The notes: a model not told the origin generated them from the letters alone. A stretch of DNA of 64,000 bases from CAZAAW01 sp964483325 (GCA_964483325.1 CAZAAW010000001.1:186001-250000); one strand, 5' to 3'; numbered from the stretch's first letter, positions 32,735 to 40,953 are shown. A program made the numbers and translations.

Positions 32735-33664
32735 TCAACCTGCCGGACCGTGCAGCCGGGCCGCTACGAACTGGGTGGCGGCGGCCGGGCTGGGCGACGG
32801 CGCGTGCTCGAGATAGGGCTCAAGCCGATCGTGAAGCACACGTCGCTTGTCCCGGCGCAGGGCGCTGTCGACGCCGGTGCCGACCTCGTGCAGCCAGGTC
32901 CCGCACCATTGCATGCGGGCTTCATCGCCGGAAACGCCCTCCTTGTAGGGGAAATAGTGCGACGGCGCCTCCGCCAGCTCCTCGCGGTGCGCCTGCTGGT
33001 AAAGGACGCGCCAATTGCCGCCGCCGGTGTCGAGGCCGTTGAACCAGTCCTGTCCGAAATCGAGCGGCAGGTCGGCGACGCGCTGGAAGCGGTACATGCA
33101 GAAGCCGGCCCACAGGAACCAGCGCGACCCGGCGACACGGACGAGGCCGTAGAAATCCTGGTGGTCGAGCGGCGCGAACGGGTTGCCCGGCTGCATCGGG
33201 AAGAGATCGTGATCGATGAAGCCGAAATCCCTCGGCCGGCCGGGCAGGATGAGATTGTGCCAGATCCAGTTCAGCGCCAGCCCGTGCGATCGGCTGCTGA
33301 CGCCCCGTCGCCAGGTGTTCTCCGGCATGCGCACATAGGGGATGCCTCGCTCGCGGCTGAGGCCGGCGATGCGCGCCGCCGCGGCGTCATCGACCGAATT
33401 GTCGGCAATCACGTAATAGGCGTCCGGGACGAAGCGGGCGATCAGCTGCGACTGCCAGTCGATGAGGTCGGCATCGCCGAAGGCGACGGTGACCAGCACC
33501 TGTCGGCCAGTCATGGCGCGCGCGACCTGCGCCGCGTTGCCGACGCGGGCCGGGCGGCGCACGAAGGCGGCGCGAATCGCCTGATAGCGCCAGGATTTGA
33601 CGCTGTGGAGCAGCGGGCGCAGCCGGCGCCAATCGGCGGCGGTGTACTCGCGGAGCGGACGCAT
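32735..33664 (-). CDS. Glycosyltransferase-like protein, probably GT-A fold
   Basis: The 309-residue protein has no membrane helix. Its middle resembles family-2-type transferases: VLVTVAFGDADLIDWQSQLI, the strand YYVIADNSVDD, and GFIDHDLFPM, where DHD can act as the metal-binding DxD. The later sequence is rich in Trp and His (SRWFLWAGFCMYRFQ, DWFNGLDTGGGNWRV). I cannot name a substrate and the family assignment is by fold pattern only. It lies between two clear glycosyltransferases, which supports a role in the same glycan. Confidence 0.7.
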   Translation of the reverse strand: MRPLREYTAADWRRLRPLLHSVKSWRYQAIRAAFVRRPARVGNAAQVARAMTGRQVLVTVAFGDADLIDWQSQLIARFVPDAYYVIADNSVDDAAAARIAGLSRERGIPYVRMPENTWRRGVSSRSHGLALNWIWHNLILPGRPRDFGFIDHDLFPMQPGNPFAPLDHQDFYGLVRVAGSRWFLWAGFCMYRFQRVADLPLDFGQDWFNGLDTGGGNWRVLYQQAHREELAEAPSHYFPYKEGVSGDEARMQWCGTWLHEVGTGVDSALRRDKRRVLHDRLEPYLEHAPSPSPAAATQFVAARLHGPAG

Positions 33665-33698
33665 CAGGCGACCGCGTTCCCCGGCGAACTGTCTGTCG

Positions 33699-34682
33699 TC
33701 AACTGCGTACCAGCTCCAGAACGCTGCGGGGGACGGCTCCGTAGTCGGCTTCGCGCATTGCGGTCCTGAGGATCCCGTTCATGATCTGGCGTATCTCCGG
33801 CCGGCAACCCGGCTCCAGCCGGGCGGCGCGACGCGCCACCTTGACGAGGCGGGCGAGGGGGAAGATGCCACGAGTCGACGGATCGCGCATGCAGGCCCAC
33901 AAGGCAGCCGTCGCCGCCTCGGCAAGGCTCCCCGCCAGCGGAAAATCGGCCGCTGAATGCGGTCCGGCGGCAAGATAGGCGGCGACGAAGGTCGCCAGGC
34001 GCCCCTGGTCCGGCCGCAGCCCCGAATGCTGGCCCTCATGCAGGCGATAGGCGAGCAGCGGCTCCTGCAGGTTTGCCAGCGGCCCGAGCGTCAGCATGCG
34101 CAGCCAGAGGTCGTAGTCTTCCGCCCCATCGAAGAAGGAGCGGTAGCCGCCGACGCGGCGGACGGCATCCATGCGCGCGCAGGCCGTCGGATGCAGGAGG
34201 ATGACGCCGAGCCGCGCTCCCTCCGCGACGCTGCCGATGACCGGCACCGAAGTCAGCATGCCGGTCGTGTGACCGTCGCTGTCGATTGTCGATGCTTCGC
34301 TGCCGACCGCCACGTAATGTGGCTGGTCGTCGAGAAACTGCACCTGGCTGGCAAGCCGCGTCGGCTCCGACCAGTCGTCGGCATCCATGCGCGCCAGATA
34401 GCGCCCGCTGGCCAGGGCGATTCCCTGGTTGAGGGCGGAGGAAATTCCGCGGCCCTCCGCCGCCACTGGCCGGATGCGGCTGTCCATCGCGGCGTAGCGC
34501 TCCAGGACCGAACGCGTCTCGTCGTCGCTGTGGTCGTCGACGACGATCAGTTCCAGGTCCGTGAATGTCTGCTGCCGGATGCTGTCGATGGCATCCGGCA
34601 GAAACGGCATGCCATTGCGCACCGGCATGACCACGGACACCGCAACCCGTGGCGGTCCGGCTGCCTTCGCATCGGACGACAT
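33699..34682 (-). CDS. Family 2 glycosyltransferase
   Basis: The 327-residue protein opens with the GT2 core VSVVMPVRNGMPFLPDAIDSI, LELIVVDDHSDDETRS and RYLARMDADDWSEPTRL, where DADD is the metal-binding motif. The acceptor-side motif ED is in FFDGAEDYDLWLRML. The rest is helical. GGGAGG lies just before the ATG at 34682. It is the first gene of the minus-strand glycan block, transcribed from the repeat-borne promoter candidate at 34712-34741. Confidence 0.93.
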   Translation of the reverse strand: MSSDAKAAGPPRVAVSVVMPVRNGMPFLPDAIDSIRQQTFTDLELIVVDDHSDDETRSVLERYAAMDSRIRPVAAEGRGISSALNQGIALASGRYLARMDADDWSEPTRLASQVQFLDDQPHYVAVGSEASTIDSDGHTTGMLTSVPVIGSVAEGARLGVILLHPTACARMDAVRRVGGYRSFFDGAEDYDLWLRMLTLGPLANLQEPLLAYRLHEGQHSGLRPDQGRLATFVAAYLAAGPHSAADFPLAGSLAEAATAALWACMRDPSTRGIFPLARLVKVARRAARLEPGCRPEIRQIMNGILRTAMREADYGAVPRSVLELVRS

Positions 34683-34711
34683 TCGACCTCCCGTACCCCC
34701 GCCGCGTTCTA

Positions 34712-34741
34712 ATATTAGGGCATCAAGTATTAGGGCATCAA
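34712..34741 (-). promoter_or_regulatory. Candidate promoter of the glycan block, formed by a tandem repeat
   Basis: On the minus strand TTGATG (34741-34736) and TAATAT (34717-34712) are 18 bp apart, each matching its consensus at four of six bases. The -35 lies in one repeat copy and most of the -10 in the other. Transcription would start near 34705, giving a leader of about 23 nt that contains GGGAGG before the family 2 glycosyltransferase gene. Confidence 0.5.
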
Positions 34742-34742
34742 G
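34713..34742. repeat. Perfect 15-bp tandem duplication
   Basis: TATTAGGGCATCAAG occurs twice without mismatch (34713-34727 and 34728-34742) in the gap between the divergent glycosyltransferase gene and lpdA. Confidence 0.95.
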
Positions 34743-34862
34743 CCATTGTAAGCCTAGGGAGCTTCCGCCTCTTTCACGGGGTAGGCCTGCCTCTGCCGCT
34801 TATCTGCGCGGCGGCGCCCCGTGTTAGAACCTGCCTGACAACCCCGACCTGGACCCGTGCCC

Positions 34863-36281
34863 ATGCCCGATACCGGCTTCGACATCATCATTATCGGCGC
34901 TGGTCCCGGCGGATATGTGGCGGCTATCCGCGCCGCGCAGCTGGGCCTTCGGACGGCTGTCGTCGAGCGACGCCACCTTGGCGGCATCTGCCTGAACTGG
35001 GGCTGCATCCCGACCAAGGCGCTCCTGCGGTCGGCCGAGATCTACGGTCATCTGCGCCATGCGAAGGATTATGGGCTGTCCGTCGAGGCGGCCGGCTTCG
35101 ACATCGAGCCGATCGTCAAACGCTCGCGCAGCGTCGCCGGACAGCTGAGCAAGGGCGTCGATGGGCTGCTGAAGAAGAACAAGGTGGCTGTGCTGTGGGG
35201 CGAGGCGACAATAACCGGACCGGGCGCAATCTCGGTCGCGGCGTCGGAAAACCCGCCGCGCGGCGCCCGCGGCGGCGGGGACTATACGGCGCGCCACATC
35301 GTGGTGGCGACGGGCGCCAGACCGCGCGTCCTGCCGGGGCTGGAGCCGGACGGCGATCGCATCTGGACCTATTTCGAGGCGATGGCGCCGAAGGAGCTGC
35401 CGCAGCGTCTCCTGATCGTCGGATCGGGCGCCATCGGCGTCGAATTCGCTTCTTTCTACAATAGCTTGGGATCGAATGTTACGGTTGTCGAGCTGCTTCC
35501 GCAGATTCTTCCAGCGGAAGATGAGGAAGTCTCCGCTTTCGCACGGAAACAATTGGAGAAAGCGGGCGTTCGGTTTGTCACCGGAGCCAAGGTGAGCGGG
35601 CTGAAAAAGGCTGCGGATTCGGTCACCGCGACTGTCGATCTCGGTGACAGGCGGACAGAGGAGGTGGTGGCCGACAGGGTGATTTCGGCCGCCGGCGTCG
35701 TCGGCAATTACGAGGGACTGGGCCTCGAAGCCCTGGGCGTCCGTATCGAGCGCGGCATCATCGTGACCGACGGGCTCGGCCGCACCAATGTCCCGGGCCT
35801 CTACGCGATCGGCGACGTTGCGGGGCCGCCGATGCTTGCCCACAAGGCGGAGCACGAAGGCGTCGCTTGCGTCGAGGCGATAGCCGGACTCGATTCCCAC
35901 CCGCTCGACCGCAACAGGATCCCCGGCTGCACCTACAGCCATCCCCAGATCGCCTCTGTCGGGCTCACCGAAAAGAAGGCGCGGGAAGCCGGCTACGAGC
36001 TGAAGGTCGGCCGCTTCCCCTTCATCGGCAACGGCAAGGCGATCGCCCTCGGCGACCCGAACGGATTCGTGAAGACCATCTTCGACGCGGCCAACGGCCA
36101 GCTCCTCGGCGCCCATCTGGTCGGCCCGGAAGTGACCGAACTGATCCAGGGCTTCGTCATCGCGATGAATCTGGAAACGACCGAAGAGGACCTCATGCGG
36201 GCCGTATTTCCACATCCGACCCTATCGGAAGCGATGCATGAGAGCGTACTCTCCGCTTTCGGCCGCGTGATACACATATGA
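34863..36281 (+). CDS. lpdA: Dihydrolipoyl dehydrogenase (E3)
   Basis: E3 reoxidises dihydrolipoamide with FAD and passes electrons to NAD. The 472-residue protein has the FAD motif IIIIGAGPGGYVAA, the redox disulphide Cys43/Cys48 in GGICLNWGCIPTK, the NAD motif IVGSGAIGVEFASFY, GLYAIGDVAGPPMLAHKA, and the C-terminal catalytic His in FPHPTLSEAMHE. I chose ATG 34863; a GTG two codons upstream is possible. Bases 35461-35580 are about 52 percent GC by hand count, against 63-70 percent just downstream. The dimer probably serves pyruvate dehydrogenase, as its gene neighbours suggest. Confidence 0.97.
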   Translation: MPDTGFDIIIIGAGPGGYVAAIRAAQLGLRTAVVERRHLGGICLNWGCIPTKALLRSAEIYGHLRHAKDYGLSVEAAGFDIEPIVKRSRSVAGQLSKGVDGLLKKNKVAVLWGEATITGPGAISVAASENPPRGARGGGDYTARHIVVATGARPRVLPGLEPDGDRIWTYFEAMAPKELPQRLLIVGSGAIGVEFASFYNSLGSNVTVVELLPQILPAEDEEVSAFARKQLEKAGVRFVTGAKVSGLKKAADSVTATVDLGDRRTEEVVADRVISAAGVVGNYEGLGLEALGVRIERGIIVTDGLGRTNVPGLYAIGDVAGPPMLAHKAEHEGVACVEAIAGLDSHPLDRNRIPGCTYSHPQIASVGLTEKKAREAGYELKVGRFPFIGNGKAIALGDPNGFVKTIFDAANGQLLGAHLVGPEVTELIQGFVIAMNLETTEEDLMRAVFPHPTLSEAMHESVLSAFGRVIHI

Positions 36282-36319
36282 TCATCGACCGACGCCACTG
36301 ATCATCAACTGACGCCACT
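36280..36319. repeat. 20-bp tandem duplication overlapping the lpdA stop
   Basis: GATCATCGACCGACGCCACT (36280-36299) is followed by GATCATCAACTGACGCCACT (36300-36319), 18 of 20 identical. The first copy starts inside the lpdA TGA. The ribosome binding region of the next gene begins right after the second copy. Confidence 0.9.
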
Positions 36320-36333
36320 CTTTGGGGGCACGG

Positions 36334-36591
36334 ATGAACGAGCAAACCCAGAACGTCATCATCTGGATCATCATCGGCCTTGTCGCCGGCCTTATCGCCA
36401 GCCTGATCGTGCGCACCAATGGCGGCCTTCTCGGCTCGCTGGTGGCCGGCCTGATCGGATCCGTCGTCGGCGGCTTCCTGGCGCGGCAATTCAACGTGCG
36501 CCTCAATCTCGGCAGTGCCCTGCTGGAGCAGGTGATCATCTCGGTGATCGGCGCCATCATCGTCCTGATCATTGCCCGGATCATCACCTGA
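36334..36591 (+). CDS. GlsB/YeaQ/YmgE family small membrane protein
   Basis: The 85-residue product is almost entirely hydrophobic and glycine-rich, with three predicted helices. The pattern IIGLVAGLIASLIV, GLLGSLVAGLIGSVVGGFLA and a final helix IISVIGAIIVLIIARII is typical of the transglycosylase-associated GlsB/YeaQ/YmgE family, whose biochemical role is not settled (linked to stress in some bacteria). I chose ATG 36334 after GGGGGCACGG. It lies between lpdA and lipA, where relatives also carry such a gene. Confidence 0.85.
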   Translation: MNEQTQNVIIWIIIGLVAGLIASLIVRTNGGLLGSLVAGLIGSVVGGFLARQFNVRLNLGSALLEQVIISVIGAIIVLIIARIIT

Positions 36592-36616
36592 GGCCGGGAA
36601 TCTGCGGGACAGCCAT

Positions 36617-36640
36617 GAGCGGTGCTGCGGTTGACCGCTC
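36617..36640 (+). terminator. Hairpin between the GlsB-like gene and lipA
   Basis: Arms GAGCGGT (36617-36623) and ACCGCTC (36634-36640) pair perfectly around a 10-nt loop, flanked by further complementary GGCCGG and CGGCC. No T-run. It is 26 nt after the stop codon, so termination or mRNA stabilisation is plausible. Confidence 0.4.
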
Positions 36641-36666
36641 CGGCCCGGCGCGCCTAAGCGATAGCC

Positions 36667-37626
36667 ATGGTTACGATCCTCGATACGACGCTCACGGCTG
36701 AGCGCCCGCGCCATCCCGAGAAGGCCCACCGGCCCGACAGCCCGATCCTGCGCAAACCCGCCTGGATCCGGGTGAAGGCGCCCGGCTCGCCGGTCTACCG
36801 GGAAACGCTCGCCACCGTGCGCCAGCATGGCCTCGTCACGGTCTGCGAGGAGGCGGCCTGTCCGAATATCGGCGAGTGCTGGTCGCAGAAGCACGCCACC
36901 TTCATGATTCTCGGCGACACCTGCACGCGGGCCTGCAGCTTCTGCAATGTGCGCACAGGTCTTCCCGGGCCGGTGGATCACGACGAGCCGCAGCGGGTCG
37001 GCGAGGCCGTCGCCCGTCTCGGCCTTGCCCATGTCGTCATCACCTCGGTCGACCGCGACGACCTAGCCGATGGCGGCGCCCGCCACTTTGCCGATGTCAT
37101 CGCCGCCGTCCGGCGCCTCAGCCCCGGCACGTCGATCGAGGTCCTGACGCCGGACTTCCTGCGCAAGGACGGCGCCCTGGAGATCGTTGTCGAGGCGGCG
37201 CCGGACGTCTTCAACCACAATCTCGAGACGGTGCCGTCGCATTATCTCGCGGTCCGGCCCGGCGCCCGCTATTTCCATTCCCTCCGCCTGCTGCAGCGGG
37301 TGAAGGACCTGGCGCCGACGATGTTCACCAAGTCGGGCATCATGGTCGGGCTCGGCGAGGAGCGGCACGAGGTGCTGCAGGTGATGGACGACATGCGCTC
37401 GGCGGGCGTCGATTTCCTGACGATCGGCCAGTATTTGCAGCCGAGCCGCAAGCACCATCCGGTCGCCCGCTTCGTGACGCCGGACGAGTTCGCCTCCTAT
37501 GCGTCGATCGCCTCCGCCAAGGGCTTCCTGATGGTATCGGCGAGCCCTCTGACGCGGTCGTCGCATCACGCCGGCGAGGATTTCGCGCGGCTGAAGGCCG
37601 CCCGTCTCGCCGCCGCCAGACGCTGA
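36667..37626 (+). CDS. lipA: Lipoyl synthase
   Basis: LipA is a radical SAM enzyme that inserts two sulphurs into octanoyl groups on lipoyl domains. The 319-residue product has both iron-sulphur sites: the auxiliary cluster Cys60, Cys65 and Cys71 (CEEAACPNIGEC) and the radical SAM cluster Cys86, Cys90 and Cys93 (CTRACSFC). The closing RSSHHAGEDF supplies the serine ligand. Its likely substrates, the lipoyl domains of pdhB and pdhC, are encoded a few kilobases upstream. The next gene starts 5 nt after its stop. Confidence 0.98.
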   Translation: MVTILDTTLTAERPRHPEKAHRPDSPILRKPAWIRVKAPGSPVYRETLATVRQHGLVTVCEEAACPNIGECWSQKHATFMILGDTCTRACSFCNVRTGLPGPVDHDEPQRVGEAVARLGLAHVVITSVDRDDLADGGARHFADVIAAVRRLSPGTSIEVLTPDFLRKDGALEIVVEAAPDVFNHNLETVPSHYLAVRPGARYFHSLRLLQRVKDLAPTMFTKSGIMVGLGEERHEVLQVMDDMRSAGVDFLTIGQYLQPSRKHHPVARFVTPDEFASYASIASAKGFLMVSASPLTRSSHHAGEDFARLKAARLAAARR

Positions 37627-37631
37627 GACGC

Positions 37632-38105
37632 GTGCCGAGCTTCAGCACCGCCCGTCCGGTCGTTCATACCGCCTCGGACATGTTCGAGCTGGTGGCGGAT
37701 ATCGAGCGCTATCCGGAATTCGTGCCGCTCTGTCAGGGAATGCGCATCCGGGGGCGGACGCGCGACCCGGACGGGCGCGAGATCGTCACGGCGACGATGA
37801 CGGTGGCCTATACGTTCCTGCGCGAATCCTTCACCAGCCGCGTAACGCTCGACCGGAGCGCCATGTCGATCCGCGCCGACTACATCGACGGGCCGTTCCG
37901 GCACCTGGAAAACATCTGGCGCTTCGAGCCGATGGACGAGGACGAATGCCTGGTGCGCTTCAGCATCGACTATGAGTTCCGCTCGCGGGCGCTGGGCGCT
38001 CTGGTCGGCGCTGTCTTCGACCGGGCGTTCCGGCGGCTTGCCGAGGCCTTCGAGAAGCGCGCCGACGTCGTCTACGGCCGCGGCCCGGCCCGGGTCGGAA
38101 GCTAG
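37632..38105 (+). CDS. RatA/Coq10-like START-domain protein
   Basis: The 157-residue product is a single helix-grip (START/SRPBCC) domain with the pattern FELVADIERYPEFVPLCQGM, VAYTFLRESFTSRV, GPFRHLENIWRFEP and a long C-terminal helix LVGAVFDRAFRRLAEAFEKRAD. Members are annotated as ubiquinone-binding Coq10 or as the RatA toxin-like protein; a lipid or quinone-binding role is more likely. The start is GTG 37632, 5 nt after lipA, as is common in alphaproteobacteria. Convergent with pncC: the two stops share CTAG at 38102-38105. Confidence 0.88.
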   Translation: MPSFSTARPVVHTASDMFELVADIERYPEFVPLCQGMRIRGRTRDPDGREIVTATMTVAYTFLRESFTSRVTLDRSAMSIRADYIDGPFRHLENIWRFEPMDEDECLVRFSIDYEFRSRALGALVGAVFDRAFRRLAEAFEKRADVVYGRGPARVGS

Positions 38106-38590
38106 GCCCGCGCGGCGAGCGCTTCCAGAAGCGACAGCGCCTCGCGCACCGCCTCCTCGCGGATGGAACGGCGGCCCTTGTCGGGAAAGACTTTGCGCAG
38201 GTGGAGCGGCGTGGCGCCGCGGCGCACGGCGGCGAAGTGCACCAGCCCGACCGGCTTGTCCGCCGAACCGCCGCCGGGGCCGGCAATGCCGGTGATCGCC
38301 ACGGCGATCGAGGCGCCGGATTTGGCAAGGGCGCCCTCAGCCATGGCGATGGCGACATCCTCGCTGACGGCCCCGACCTTGCCGATGAGGGTGGCCGGCA
38401 CACCGAGCATCTCGGTCTTGGCTTCGTTGGAGTATGTGACGAAGCCGCGGTCGAAGACGTCGGACGAGCCGGGAACGTCGGTGATGGCGGCTGCGACCAT
38501 TCCGCCGGTGCAGGATTCGGCCGTGGCGATCGTCAGCGCATGCTCCCTGCAGCGTTCGACGAGATCCGCCGCGGCCAGATGTTCGCTCAT
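38102..38590 (-). CDS. pncC: CinA C-terminal family nicotinamide-nucleotide amidohydrolase
   Basis: This 162-residue single-domain enzyme deamidates nicotinamide mononucleotide in pyridine nucleotide recycling. It has the active-site stretch ATAESCTGGMVAAAITDVPGS (in parts: AESCTGG around Ser26), FVTYSNEAK and the phosphate loop AITGIAGPGGGSADKPVG. It lacks the N-terminal MoeA-like domain of full-length CinA, so it corresponds to PncC. The ATG at 38590 lies 18 nt after ispDF on the same strand, indicating an operon. Confidence 0.93.
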   Translation of the reverse strand: MSEHLAAADLVERCREHALTIATAESCTGGMVAAAITDVPGSSDVFDRGFVTYSNEAKTEMLGVPATLIGKVGAVSEDVAIAMAEGALAKSGASIAVAITGIAGPGGGSADKPVGLVHFAAVRRGATPLHLRKVFPDKGRRSIREEAVREALSLLEALAARA

Positions 38591-38608
38591 AGCCTTATCC
38601 TCCTGGCC

Positions 38609-39793
38609 TTATCCTCCCGGCGGCAGACGGACGGTCGCCGTGGCGAGGGCGGCTATGCCTTCGCCGCGCCCCACAAAACCCAATCTTTCATTGGTCGTCG
38701 CCTTCACGGCAACGCGGCCCGGATCGAGGCCGCAGATCGCGGCAATGCGGGTGCGCATGGCGTCGCGGTGCGGCGCAAGACGCGGTGTTTCGGCGATGAC
38801 GGCGAGATCAAGATGCGCAATCAGGCCGCCACGGTCGCGGACGCGGGCCACCGCCACCGCCAGGAAGATCGACGAATCGGCGCCGCGCCATTGCGGATCG
38901 GAGGGCGGAAAGTGATCGCCGATATCGCCTTCGGCAAGCGCTCCGAAAATCGCGTCGGTAAGGGCATGCAGCGCCACATCGGCGTCGGAATGGCCGACCA
39001 GGCTCCGGTCATGCGGGATGAGGATGCCGCCCAGCGTCACGCCGCTGCCGGGGCCGAGGGCATGGACGTCGTAGCCTGTCCCGACGCGGATATCCGTCAG
39101 CCCCTGCGACAGGCGCGCATCGGCGGCGCGGATATCCTCCGGCGTCGTTAGCTTCATGTTCGCCGCGTCGCCGGCGACGAGCTTGACCGCAAGGCCCGCC
39201 CATTCGGCGATCGACGCGTCGTCGGTGAAGCTCGCCGGCGTCCGGGCGGCGGCTTCATGCGCGGCGCGGATCGCCTCGTAGCGGAAGCCCTGCGGCGTCT
39301 GCGCCGCCCAAAGGTCGTCGCGGGCCACCGTCGCAGCGACGAAGCCTGCCTCGGCGCGCTTCAGCGTGTCGGTGACGGGAAGAGCGGGGAGGGCGCCGGG
39401 ATTGTCGTCGAGGGCATCTAGGACCCTGTCGATCAGCGCGGCGCTCGCGAAGGGACGGGCGCCGTCATGGATGAGAACCCGGCCCGGCGCTATTGCGGCC
39501 AGCGATTCCAGACCGCGCCGCACGCTTTCCTGGCGGGTCTCGGCGCCTGCGACAGCGGGCAGGAGTTTCGCGTGGGGGCCGGCGGCCGTTTCGTAGAGTG
39601 CGGCGTCGTCGGGATGGATAACCGTCGCCACGCGGTCGACGCGTGGATGCGCCAGAAAGACACGCAGGGTGCGGGCAAGCACAGGCTCGCCGCCGACCAG
39701 CTGATACTGTTTGGGGAGGACGCCGCCGGCGCGTTGCCCGCGTCCTGCCGCCACGACGAGCGCTACCGTTGTCGCAGGGGAGGCAGGCATCAT
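38609..39793 (-). CDS. ispDF: Bifunctional IspD-IspF enzyme of the MEP isoprenoid pathway
   Basis: The 394-residue fusion joins two steps of isoprenoid synthesis. IspD (about 1-228) makes CDP-methylerythritol and has VALVVAAGRGQRAGG, PKQYQLVGGEPVL, VLIHDGARPF and WAAQTPQGFRYE. IspF (about 235-394) makes the cyclic diphosphate and has RVGTGYDVHAL with metal-binding Asp and His, GHSDADVALHALTDAI, IGDHFPPSDP and KATTNERLGFVGRGEGIA. The intervening IspE step is elsewhere. The fused form is common in alphaproteobacteria. Divergent from dusB. Confidence 0.97.
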   Translation of the reverse strand: MMPASPATTVALVVAAGRGQRAGGVLPKQYQLVGGEPVLARTLRVFLAHPRVDRVATVIHPDDAALYETAAGPHAKLLPAVAGAETRQESVRRGLESLAAIAPGRVLIHDGARPFASAALIDRVLDALDDNPGALPALPVTDTLKRAEAGFVAATVARDDLWAAQTPQGFRYEAIRAAHEAAARTPASFTDDASIAEWAGLAVKLVAGDAANMKLTTPEDIRAADARLSQGLTDIRVGTGYDVHALGPGSGVTLGGILIPHDRSLVGHSDADVALHALTDAIFGALAEGDIGDHFPPSDPQWRGADSSIFLAVAVARVRDRGGLIAHLDLAVIAETPRLAPHRDAMRTRIAAICGLDPGRVAVKATTNERLGFVGRGEGIAALATATVRLPPGG

Positions 39794-39901
39794 CGGGCAG
39801 AATCTCTTGCTTGGACTTCTCTTGCAGCGCCGGGAGCCAACATGAGCAGGGCGGCCGTCGTCAATAAATCACTTGCCGGCTGCATAGGAATGGCTAACCT
39901 G

Positions 39902-39923
39902 TAGGCAATCACGCGGTTGCCTA
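39902..39923. promoter_or_regulatory. Dyad just before dusB
   Basis: TAGGCAA (39902-39908) and TTGCCTA (39917-39923) form a perfect 7-bp inverted repeat with an 8-nt spacer, ending 4 nt before the dusB ATG. It occupies the ribosome-binding position, where no purine-rich site is visible. It could be an operator or an mRNA hairpin that limits translation. Confidence 0.55.
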
Positions 39924-39927
39924 AATC

Positions 39928-40953
39928 ATGATCAATCCAGCCCCAGGCAGTGGCTCTCTGGCGCGGCCTTTGCGGGTCGGCGCTGTCGAGCTTCCGAATC
40001 GGATCTTCCTTGCGCCGATGTCCGGCGTGACGGATCGCCCGTTCCGTGAGATCGCCGCCCGCGCCGGCGCCGGTATGGTGGTCTCCGAAATGGTGGCCAG
40101 CGAACAGCTCGCCCTCGGCGACGCCGAAGCCGCCATGCGCGCCGACACCGCCGGCGTGACGCCGCATGTCATCCAGCTCGCCGGCCGCGAGGCGCATTGG
40201 ATGGCGGAAGGAGCGCGCGCCGCCGAACGGGCCGGAGCCGACATCATCGACATCAATATGGGCTGCCCCGCCAAGAAGGTGACGAGCGGCTATTCCGGCT
40301 CGGCGTTGATGCGCGACCTTGACCATGCCCTTCGCCTCATCGAGGCGACGGTGTCGGCTACCGACCGTCCGGTGACGCTCAAGATGCGGCTCGGCTGGGA
40401 CGAAAGCTCCCTCAATGCGCCGGAGCTTGCGGCGCGCGCCGAGGCGGCCGGTGTGCAGATGATCACCGTTCATGGCCGGACGCGCTGCCAGTTCTACAAC
40501 GGCTCGGCCGACTGGGCGGCGGTCGCCGCCGTGCGCGCCGCGATCCGCGTGCCGCTGGTGGTCAATGGCGATGTCGGCGATCTCGCCTCGGCCGAGCGGG
40601 CCCTCGGCCTTTCCGGTGCCGATGCCGTCATGGTGGGTCGCGCCGCCTATGGAAGGCCGCATCTGGCTGGCGCCCTGGCCGCCGCGGCGGCCGGGCAGGA
40701 GGTTCCGCCGACCAGCGCCGCGGCGATCGCCGACGGCGCAACGGCGCATTACGAAGCCATGCTCACCCATTACGGCACGGCTCTCGGCGTCCGCATGGCG
40801 CGCAAGCATCTGGGCTGGTACCTCGAACGCCTGGCCGAGGCAGGAGCCGACGTGCCGCCGGCCCTGCGCCAGGCCGTCCTGACGCACACCGACCCGGGGG
40901 CCGTGATTGGCCTCCTCGGCGAAGCGGGCGCTGCGGTGCGGAGGGCGGCGTGA
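39928..40953 (+). CDS. dusB: tRNA-dihydrouridine synthase DusB (NifR3)
   Basis: DusB reduces uridine to dihydrouridine in tRNA with FMN. The 341-residue product has the FMN-binding opening RIFLAPMSGVTDRPFRE, the catalytic Cys113 in DINMGCPAKKVTSGYSGSA-like context (INMGCPAKK), TLKMRLGWDE, ITVHGRTRCQFYNG and VNGDVGD. The name NifR3 reflects its fixed position ahead of ntrBC in this bacterial class. Its stop overlaps the ntrB start as GTGA, so it is the first gene of the nitrogen-regulation transcript. Confidence 0.96.
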   Translation: MINPAPGSGSLARPLRVGAVELPNRIFLAPMSGVTDRPFREIAARAGAGMVVSEMVASEQLALGDAEAAMRADTAGVTPHVIQLAGREAHWMAEGARAAERAGADIIDINMGCPAKKVTSGYSGSALMRDLDHALRLIEATVSATDRPVTLKMRLGWDESSLNAPELAARAEAAGVQMITVHGRTRCQFYNGSADWAAVAAVRAAIRVPLVVNGDVGDLASAERALGLSGADAVMVGRAAYGRPHLAGALAAAAAGQEVPPTSAAAIADGATAHYEAMLTHYGTALGVRMARKHLGWYLERLAEAGADVPPALRQAVLTHTDPGAVIGLLGEAGAAVRRAA

